Assembly: GCA_937907525.1 (NCBI GenBank)
Contig: CALCIB010000337.1
Location: forward strand, 1 to 30,972
Direction of reading: 5' to 3'
DNA length: 30,972 nucleotides
Source of the DNA: an uncultured Planctomycetales bacterium
GTDB lineage: Bacteria > Planctomycetota > Planctomycetia > Isosphaerales > Isosphaeraceae
Under the pieces are notes generated by a model that saw only the letters and a program-made list of their open reading frames with translations, was not told where the DNA came from and searched no databases. The position numbers and the translations under genes are program-made. Positions 23,999 through 30,972 of this stretch are shown here, piece by piece. Position 1 is the first letter of the stretch, and every line of letters starts with the position of its first letter.

Positions 23999-24339
23999 CG
24001 GATCGACTCCTCGAAAGAGGGAAGGGAAGCGAGCGTGAAGTCGCGGTCATCCATCGCCTCGACGCCGGGCGGCCCGGGACGATCGAGGTCATGCGGGGAA
24101 ATCGCGCCTGGCGCCACGCGCACCATCAGTTTGTCGCGTCATCGGGCGCTACTCGTCGCCCCCACTCTATTTTGAGTGTTCCCGCCCTGGATGCAAGGTT
24201 CTTTCCAGGATTAGGTTAGCGACCGCACCTAGAGGTCCCCACGACCGCTGGAAACGCTACGACCCGCAAGCCGCCGTCGAGGCCGTTCCGAAGTCTCGGC
24301 CCCGGGCCCTGCAGACCGTCGAGGCGTCCGGTCGACGCG
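23999..24339. other. Noncoding gap
   Basis: This holds the leader of the ribbon-helix-helix gene and then noncoding sequence up to the terminator hairpin at 24340. A minus-strand TAGAGT (24164-24169) could be a -10, but no -35 accompanies it. I see no gene. Confidence 0.4.
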
Positions 24340-24378
24340 AAGCCCTCCGCGCGGCCGGAGGGTCCGCGCGGAGGGCTT
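24340..24378 (-). terminator. Strong hairpin, terminator of the coiled-coil protein gene
   Basis: A perfect 15-bp stem, AAGCCCTCCGCGCGG (24340-24354) with its inverse at 24364-24378, encloses a 9-base loop. It lies 25 bases past the stop of the minus-strand gene. Only two or three T residues follow on either strand, so it may be bidirectional or act as an mRNA-end stabiliser. Confidence 0.65.
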
Positions 24379-24403
24379 TCGAGGGCGGCCGGGTTCGAGT
24401 CGG

Positions 24404-25981
24404 TCAAGGCGTCTGGCCGTTGGAGTCGGAGGCCGCCTCGGCGGCCTCCTTGGCCTTTTGGGCGTCGGACTTGGGCTTCGGCTCGGTCAGTCGCCGCAGG
24501 GCGTCCTTGTTGATCCCCCCGGTCCGCCCCGAGACCGGCACGGTCATGTCGTAGCCGAGGTAGGCCAGGAGCCGGCCCAGGCTCATCGGCCGGATGCCCA
24601 GGAGGCGGGCCTCCTTGACCATCTCGCCGTAGCGTTCCTGGAACTGGGCCTCCTCGGCGATGGTGACGTCGGTCTTGGCGTCGTAGACGTCGCGAAGCGG
24701 GGGCCGTTCCTTGGGGTCGTCGGTGACGTACCAGGCGATCACGGCGCTGAGCTTGCCCGACTCGCGGCCGTAGTGCGGCGGCGGCAGGTCGTACTCGACG
24801 ATCCCTCCGGAGGCCTCGATCATCCGCTTGAGGTCGTCGCGGTCGTCCCTGCCGTCGCGGTTGACGTCGATCTTGCCCAACAGGGCGAACTTCATCGGCT
24901 CGTTGGGCGACCAGGTGGGCGAATACACGATGTCGCCGATCCGCATCGGCTCGATCGGGCTTTCGGTCTTGTCGATCCGGCCGATGCTGTAACTCTCGCC
25001 GACCTGGGTCAAGACGATGTTCCCCTTGGGCTTCTCGGTGGGGATGCCGGGGGAGTTGGCGTCGAAGATCGTCATCTTCATCTGCGGCCGCGCGCCCTGG
25101 GCGCGGGTGATGTCGACGTGGACCTCCCTGGTGCCGTAGTCGACGTAGGTGATCTTGCCGTCGGGGCGGTCCAGGACGTTTTCCTTCCGCTCCAACTGGT
25201 CGCGGATGTCGCGGATGATCCCGGTGAGCTGGCCGATCTTGGTGCCGTCCTCCTCCTTGACCTGGCGGAGCTGGGTGGTGAGGTTGGCGATCTCGGTGCG
25301 GGCCTGGTCCAGGTCGGTGGTGAGCTGGTCGACCTTGGCGAGCAGGATCTGGCGTTCCTGCTCGTGCTTGGAGTGTTCGGCCTCCAGGTCGGACTTGGCG
25401 TCCTCGGCCGACTTGGCCTGCACGTCGATCCGCTGCTTGGCGACGCTCTCGGCCGATTCGAGGCTCATCTTCAAGGCGTCCTCGTGGGCCGCCAACTCGG
25501 CGTCGACGAGGGAGAGGTTCTCCATCAACTCGACCATGCGGTCCAGGGCGGAGATGTAGTTCTTGTTGGGCTCCTTGCGGAACGACTCGACGGCCAACTT
25601 GGCCTTCTGGACCGCGTCCTCGAGCTCCGGCCCCTTGGCGCCGGCGGCCTGCGCCCGGGTCACCGCGGCGTTGACGCCGGCGACGATCCCCGCGAGCCGC
25701 TCGTCGGTCTTCTTCAGGTGGGCCCCGATCTCGGTCTTCACGGCGTCGAACTCCGACGCCCGGGTGCCGACCGACTTGCGGACCTCGTCGAGGTTGCTGA
25801 CCGCCTCGCCGGCCTTGCGCTCCGCGGCGCTGGCCTTCTCGGTCTCCGATTGGAGCAGCCCCTCGGAGCGCGCGTACGACGAGTAAAGGAAGTACGACGT
25901 CACGGCCAGGATCACCGTGAGCGTCACGAAGACCGCCACGGCGATCTTCAGACCCTGGGATTCATTCGATGACGCGGCCAT
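24404..25981 (-). CDS. Membrane-anchored coiled-coil protein, function unknown
   Basis: The 525-residue protein has a short cytoplasmic N-terminus, one transmembrane helix (about residues 12-33, IAVAVFVTLTVILAVTSYFL) and a long coiled coil (about 40-260, rich in Glu, Lys, Ala and Gln). A soluble domain follows (about 270-490), with KITYVDYGTREVHVDI, an EF-hand/dockerin-like DVNRDGRDDRDDLKRMI and a stretch (FALLGKID ... IEASGGIVEYDL) faintly like a BRCT fold. It ends in a Lys/Ala-rich tail. I do not recognise a named family. GGGAG lies 11 bases before the ATG. It is divergent from polA (258 bases between starts) and followed by a strong hairpin. A structural or envelope-tethering role is only a guess. 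Confidence 0.8.
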   Translation of the reverse strand: MAASSNESQGLKIAVAVFVTLTVILAVTSYFLYSSYARSEGLLQSETEKASAAERKAGEAVSNLDEVRKSVGTRASEFDAVKTEIGAHLKKTDERLAGIVAGVNAAVTRAQAAGAKGPELEDAVQKAKLAVESFRKEPNKNYISALDRMVELMENLSLVDAELAAHEDALKMSLESAESVAKQRIDVQAKSAEDAKSDLEAEHSKHEQERQILLAKVDQLTTDLDQARTEIANLTTQLRQVKEEDGTKIGQLTGIIRDIRDQLERKENVLDRPDGKITYVDYGTREVHVDITRAQGARPQMKMTIFDANSPGIPTEKPKGNIVLTQVGESYSIGRIDKTESPIEPMRIGDIVYSPTWSPNEPMKFALLGKIDVNRDGRDDRDDLKRMIEASGGIVEYDLPPPHYGRESGKLSAVIAWYVTDDPKERPPLRDVYDAKTDVTIAEEAQFQERYGEMVKEARLLGIRPMSLGRLLAYLGYDMTVPVSGRTGGINKDALRRLTEPKPKSDAQKAKEAAEAASDSNGQTP

Positions 25982-26239
25982 AGATCAAGGACTCCCTCCG
26001 AGCGAACCCGTGGCGACGGCGCGTGCGGCCGGTCGATATGGAGATACTATGTCACATGAGGCGCGGGAGGCGCGCGATTCGCCCGGGCGAATCCCCCCCG
26101 ACGATCCAATCGGAACGGAATTTCCGGGCGCGCCGGCGCGCCCGCCGCGACCCGACGCCCGCCCACGACGCGGACCCGACGAACCGACCGACGCGACGGG
26201 CCTTCGCCGGGCCCGGGAAACCCCTGGGACCCTTCTACG

Positions 26240-28951
26240 ATGCCCGACCGCCCGACGTTCTACATCCTGGACGCTTATTCCCTGATTTTCCAGGTTTTTC
26301 ACGCGATCCCGGAAATGACCGGCCCCGCGGGGCAGCCCACCAACGCGGCCTTCGGCGTCTTCCGAGACCTGCTGAACCTCTTCCGCGACCGCAACCCCGA
26401 CCACGTCGCCGCCGCCTTCGACGGCGCGGGGCCCGTGTTCCGCTCGGAGATCTTCGCCGACTACAAGGCCAACCGCTCGGCGATGCCCGTCGACCTGGTC
26501 CCCCAGATCGCCGTGATCCGGTCGATCTTCGAGGGCTTCAACGTCCCGGTGCTGGTCGAGCCGGGGATGGAGGCCGACGACGTCATCGCCACCCTGGCCC
26601 GCCGGGGCGAGGAGCGCGGGCTCGACGTCTTCATCTGCACCTCCGACAAGGACGCCCGCCAACTCATCTCCGACCGCGTCCGAATCCTCAACCTCCGCAA
26701 GAATTCGGTCATGGACGCCGAGGCCCTGGAAAAGGACTGGGGGATCCGCCCCTCCCAGGTCGTCGACTTCCTGGCCCTCACCGGCGACGCCGTCGACAAC
26801 GTCCCCGGCGTCCCGGGGATCGGCCCGGTCCTGGCCTCCGGCTACCTCAAGCAGTTCGGCGACCTGGAAAGCCTGCTGGCCGACCCCGACCGCGTCAAGG
26901 GCCCCAAGAAGCGACAGGCCCTCCGCGAACACGCCGACGTCGCGCGCCGGGCTCGAAGCCTGGTCGCCTTGCGCGAGGACCTGCCGCTGGAACTCGACTG
27001 GGAGTCGCTTAAGACGTCGCCGCCGGACGTCCCCGCGCTGCGGGCGATCTGCGTGGCGTCGGGCTTCCACCGCTTCCTCTCCGAACTGGGCGAGTCGAAG
27101 GCCACCGAGGCCGTCGCCGCTCCCAAAGCCGAATGGGCCGCCGCCTATTCGACGATCGACACCCCCGAATCGTTCCACGCCTTCCTGGAGGAACTTCGCC
27201 GCCAGCCCGTGTTCTGCGTCGACGTCGAGACCACCGCCCGCGAGCCCCTGCGCTCCGGCCTGGTCGGACTCTCCTTCTCCTGGAGGGCCGGCGAGGCGTA
27301 TTACGTCCCGCTCCGGGGACCGATCGGCTTCCGGGTCCTCGACCCCGACCTGGTCCTGAAGGGGCTGGGGCCGATCCTCGCCGACCCCGCCGTCGAGAAG
27401 GTCGGCCAGAACCTCAAGTTCGACATGCTCGCCCTGGGCCGCGCCGGCGCGACCGTCGCCGGGCCGATCACCGACACCATGATCCTCAGCTACCTGCTGG
27501 AGAGCGGCGAGCGCAACCACGGCCTCGACCAACTCTCCGAACGGCTTTTGGACCACGCGATGGTCCCCATCTCCGAACTGATCGGCAGAGGGAAGAAGCA
27601 GCTTCGGATGGACCAGGTCGACGTCCCCCGCGTCTCCTGGTACGCCTGCGAGGACGCCGACGCCACCTGGCGGATTTACGAACTCCTCGCCCCCCGCGTC
27701 CGCGACGAGGGTCTCTGGGACCTGTACGCCGACCTGGAGCGCCCGCTGATCTCGATCCTCGCCGGGATGGAGGCCGCCGGAATCATGGTCGACGTCCCCA
27801 GGCTCAAGCGGCTCTCCGAGGAGTACGCCGTCCGGCTGGCCGCGATCGAGGAGGAGATCCACCGCCTGGCCGGCGGCCCGTTCAACATCAACTCGGTGCC
27901 GCAACTGCGCAAGGTGCTCTTCGAGGACCTCAAGCTCCCCCGACTCCGCAAGACCCCCGGCGGCGAGTCCAGCACCGACACCGAGGTTCTGGAGGAACTC
28001 GCCGCCAAGCACCCCTTGCCGGCGCTTCTGGTCCAGCACCGCCGGCTCGCCAAGCTGAAGGGGACCTACCTGGACGCGCTTCCCGAGTTGGTCCATCCCG
28101 AGGACGGCCGGATCCACGCCTCGTTCAACCAGGGGGTCGCGGCGACGGGGCGGCTCAGCTCCAGCGACCCCAACCTCCAGAACGTCCCCGTCCGCACCGA
28201 GGAGGGCCGGCAGATCCGCGCGGCGTTCGTCGCCGACGGGCCCGACCGCGTCCTTTTGACGGCCGACTACTCGCAGATCGAGCTTCGGGTGCTCGCCCAT
28301 TACTCGGGAGATCCGGCCTTGCGGCGGGCGTTCGAGGCCGACGCCGACGTCCACCGGGTCGTCGCGGCCCGAATCTTCGGCGTGGCCGAGGACCAGGTGG
28401 ACTCGGACATGCGCCGGGTCGCCAAGACCGTGAACTTCGGGGTGATCTACGGCCTGAGCCCCTTCGGCCTGGCCGCCCGGCTGGGGATCGGCCAGGCCGA
28501 GGCCGCCGCGTTCATCGAGGCGTACTTCCAGGAGTACCAGGGGGTCGATCGGTTCATCACGACGACCCTGGAATCGGCCAGGGACGCCGGCGGGGTGGCG
28601 ACGATCCTCGGCCGCCGCCGGCCGATCGTCGGGATCAAGAACACGACCGGACACGTTCGGAACCTGGCCGAGCGGCTGGCCGTCAACACCGTCATCCAGG
28701 GCTCCGCCGCCGACCTCATCAAGCGGGCCATGATCCTCGTCGACCGCCGGCTCCGCGCCGAGGGACTGGCCTCCCGGATGATCCTCCAGATCCACGACGA
28801 GCTGGTCTTCGAGGGCCCTCGGAGCGAGATCGTCCCCCTGGCGAGGCTGGCGCGGGAGGAGATGACCGGGGCGCTGCCGCTGTCCGTGCCGCTGAAGGTG
28901 GACCTCGCCGCGGGCCCGAACTGGCTGGACGTGGAGCCCCTGGCCGATTGA
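26240..28951 (+). CDS. polA: DNA polymerase I
   Basis: This 903-residue family A polymerase fills gaps and removes RNA primers in replication and repair. All three domains look active. The N-terminal 5'-3' nuclease (1-290) has FYILDAYSLIFQVFHA, GMEADDVIATLA, TSDKDARQLI and GDAVDNVPGVPGIGP. The 3'-5' proofreading domain (about 310-490) has Exo I Asp328/Glu330 (CVDVETT), Exo II Asp395 (NLKFDML) and Exo III Tyr468/Asp472 (YACED). The polymerase has motif A Asp676 (TADYSQIELR), motif B Lys729 (RRVAKTVNFGVIYG) and motif C His852/Asp853 (QIHDELVFE). Many Isosphaeraceae-like genomes keep polA upstream of coaE and rho, as here. The ATG at 26240 begins at the conserved N-terminus; no strong ribosome site is visible. 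Confidence 0.97.
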   Translation: MPDRPTFYILDAYSLIFQVFHAIPEMTGPAGQPTNAAFGVFRDLLNLFRDRNPDHVAAAFDGAGPVFRSEIFADYKANRSAMPVDLVPQIAVIRSIFEGFNVPVLVEPGMEADDVIATLARRGEERGLDVFICTSDKDARQLISDRVRILNLRKNSVMDAEALEKDWGIRPSQVVDFLALTGDAVDNVPGVPGIGPVLASGYLKQFGDLESLLADPDRVKGPKKRQALREHADVARRARSLVALREDLPLELDWESLKTSPPDVPALRAICVASGFHRFLSELGESKATEAVAAPKAEWAAAYSTIDTPESFHAFLEELRRQPVFCVDVETTAREPLRSGLVGLSFSWRAGEAYYVPLRGPIGFRVLDPDLVLKGLGPILADPAVEKVGQNLKFDMLALGRAGATVAGPITDTMILSYLLESGERNHGLDQLSERLLDHAMVPISELIGRGKKQLRMDQVDVPRVSWYACEDADATWRIYELLAPRVRDEGLWDLYADLERPLISILAGMEAAGIMVDVPRLKRLSEEYAVRLAAIEEEIHRLAGGPFNINSVPQLRKVLFEDLKLPRLRKTPGGESSTDTEVLEELAAKHPLPALLVQHRRLAKLKGTYLDALPELVHPEDGRIHASFNQGVAATGRLSSSDPNLQNVPVRTEEGRQIRAAFVADGPDRVLLTADYSQIELRVLAHYSGDPALRRAFEADADVHRVVAARIFGVAEDQVDSDMRRVAKTVNFGVIYGLSPFGLAARLGIGQAEAAAFIEAYFQEYQGVDRFITTTLESARDAGGVATILGRRRPIVGIKNTTGHVRNLAERLAVNTVIQGSAADLIKRAMILVDRRLRAEGLASRMILQIHDELVFEGPRSEIVPLARLAREEMTGALPLSVPLKVDLAAGPNWLDVEPLAD

Positions 28952-28954
28952 CGA

Positions 28955-28972
28955 CGCGGCTCCCAAGCCGCG
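28955..28972 (+). terminator. Possible terminator after polA
   Basis: CGCGGCT, loop CCCA, AGCCGCG forms a 7-bp stem four bases past the polA stop. No T-run follows, so intrinsic termination is uncertain. Confidence 0.3.
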
Positions 28973-28998
28973 GAAGTGCCGAAATCGGCGGAACGGGA

Positions 28999-29027
28999 TT
29001 GCGGCGGGAGGGCGGGAGGCGTATAAG
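28999..29027 (+). promoter_or_regulatory. Promoter for coaE
   Basis: TTGCGG (28999-29004), a 17-base spacer and TATAAG (29022-29027). The predicted start near 29034 leaves a leader of about 300 bases before the coaE ATG at 29338. The leader encodes nothing convincing: an in-frame GTG at 29113 would add 75 Arg/Pro-rich residues. Confidence 0.55.
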
Positions 29028-29337
29028 TTAGGGGATCAATCGTGCTTGGCCCGCGCCGGCTCGCGGCGCGTTCCCGTCACCCCCCTTCGTCCCATCCGCG
29101 GCCCACCGCCCCGTGACTCGCCCGGATCGAGACGAAGGCCGCCAGACCGTGTTCCGACCGTCCGTTCGACCGAGGCCGCGTCCGCCGGTCGAGCCGGTTC
29201 GTCCGCCACGACGTCCGCCGAACCCGACCGCCCGCCGCCTCGTCCGAGGAGCGTCGCCCGCGTGGGCCGCTTCCCGACCGAGGGCCGCCGCCCACGCCCC
29301 CGTCACCGTCACCCCGTCGCGAACCCCAAGGCCCGTC

Positions 29338-30033
29338 ATGCCCGAGTCGACCACGACCAACGTCGGCCCGACCGCGCCGACGCCGCGAACCGGCGGCCCG
29401 GCCCCCGTGATCGGCCTGACCGGGGCGATCGGCGGCGGCAAGAGCGTCGCGGCGGGGCTCCTCGCCGCGCGGGGCGCCGCGGTGATCGACGCCGACGCCG
29501 TCGGCCACGAGGCCTTGCGACGCCCCGAAATCGTCCGCCGCGTCGCCGAGCGGTTCGGCCCCGAGACGCTGACGGCCGAGGGCCGGGTCGACCGCCAGGC
29601 GCTGGGCCTTTTGGTCTTCTCCGACCCGGCGGCGCTGCGCGACCTGGAGGCGATCGTCCATCCGACGATGGTCGCGGAGTTCCAGCGCCGGATCGCCGAG
29701 GCCCGACGCCGCGGCGAGGCCCCCCTGATCGTCCTGGACGCCGCGGTCCTGCTGGAGGCCGGCTGGGACCGCCTCTGCGACGCGACCGTCTTCGTCGACG
29801 CCCCGCGCGACGTCCGGCTGGACCGGGTCCGCCGCGCCCGCGGCTGGACCGAGGAGGGCCTGGCGGTTCGCGAGGCGGCGCAGTGGCCGCTGGACCGCAA
29901 GAAGGCCCGCGCCCTGCGCGTCTTGCTCAACGACGGCGACGTCCCCAGCCTCGAAGCCGAGATCGACCGCCTTTGGCCCGGCTTGACGACCGCCGCCCCC
30001 GATTCGGAACCGACCGCCGAACCACGCCCGTAA
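29338..30033 (+). CDS. coaE: Dephospho-CoA kinase
   Basis: CoaE phosphorylates the 3'-hydroxyl of dephospho-CoA with ATP in the last step of coenzyme A synthesis. The 231-residue protein has a P-loop GLTGAIGGGKS (26-36), the family's DADAVGHEAL, an IVHPTM motif, LDAAVLLEAGWD, and a lid with RVRRARGWTEE. The N-terminal 22 residues are a Thr/Pro-rich extension, and there is a short Pro/Glu/Thr tail. I chose the ATG at 29338 because AAGG lies 7 bases upstream; the longer GTG start at 29113 adds only low-complexity sequence. Genes polA, coaE and rho are in the same direction, and coaE has its own promoter. Confidence 0.93.
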   Translation: MPESTTTNVGPTAPTPRTGGPAPVIGLTGAIGGGKSVAAGLLAARGAAVIDADAVGHEALRRPEIVRRVAERFGPETLTAEGRVDRQALGLLVFSDPAALRDLEAIVHPTMVAEFQRRIAEARRRGEAPLIVLDAAVLLEAGWDRLCDATVFVDAPRDVRLDRVRRARGWTEEGLAVREAAQWPLDRKKARALRVLLNDGDVPSLEAEIDRLWPGLTTAAPDSEPTAEPRP

Positions 30034-30223
30034 CCGCCGCGGCCGGCGCCGAACGCTCGACGCCGGTCGCCCTCCACCCTTGACGCCTCATCGTAGAGAC
30101 CCACGCCCGCTCATGTCCCCCGTCGTCCCCCGCCGTCGCGAGAGTCCCAAGCCGCGGGCCTCCCGCGTCGAACCCGCCGCGGCCGATCCAATCGTTTCGC
30201 CTGCTCCTGGAGAACGGTCCATC

Positions 30224-30972
<749 letters not shown>

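Noticed and set aside
25985..28966. A 993-codon open frame on the minus strand opposite polA
   Set aside because: polA on the plus strand has every catalytic motif; the antisense frame has only shadow composition.
29113..29337. N-terminal extension of CoaE from a GTG
   Set aside because: It would add 75 Arg/Pro-rich residues not typical of CoaE; ATG 29338 has better spacing from AAGG.

Overview
The window is high-GC bacterial DNA that looks like a member of the phylum Planctomycetota, probably family Isosphaeraceae. The placement rests on a DUF1559-type pseudopilin with a G^FTLIE processing site, small zinc-ribbon membrane proteins of a planctomycete kind, a polA-coaE-rho gene order, and intergenic gaps full of a GC-rich palindromic repeat (hairpins followed by GATGAGGGG). 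This is family-level recognition, not a database result.

Layout. 1-2078: arm of a palindromic repeat, then a short SecA-like ATPase (minus). 2079-4226: repeat-derived palindrome, a sigma70-type promoter, a small lipoprotein, a DUF1559 protein and a hairpin terminator. 4275-6276: promoter and a two-gene operon of zinc-ribbon membrane proteins (ATGA overlap). 6281-9993 (minus): nuoI and a fused nuoB-nuoC-nuoD gene, separated by a three-level nested palindromic insertion. 10182-10431: MITE-like element with 25-bp perfect inverted ends and an AATAAT target duplication. 10437-12744 (minus): Gfo/Idh/MocA oxidoreductase and tyrosyl-tRNA synthetase. 12922-15525: one uninterrupted frame joining a CPBP-type membrane protease to an FAD/NAD(P) oxidoreductase. 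15532-15772: another palindromic element. 15822-20287: egtB and egtD for ergothioneine, coupled to an ABC ATPase and a substrate-binding/permease fusion. 20795-20992: small unknown gene. 21130-21370: palindromic element against the 5' end of glgX, whose true start is unclear. 23619-23998 (minus): ribbon-helix-helix protein, and tRNA-Asn with its own promoter and terminator. 24340-25981 (minus): coiled-coil membrane protein and terminator hairpin. 26240-30972: polA, coaE and the 5' part of rho.

How the genes work together. The clearest functional unit is the four-gene egtB-egtD-ATPase-SBP/permease operon. Histidine trimethylation (EgtD) and sulfoxide synthesis (EgtB) are tightly coupled to a transporter of the OpuC/EgtUV family, which suggests ergothioneine (or a betaine precursor) transport, with a domain order opposite to the one I recall for EgtU. 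NuoB, C, D and I together make the quinone-reducing connecting module of complex I; the other subunits must lie elsewhere.

The most unusual non-coding signal is the repeat family. Each copy has two hairpins. The second keeps a constant GAA loop while its stem changes in a compensatory way between copies, and in two copies another inverted-repeat element has inserted at the same point inside that loop.
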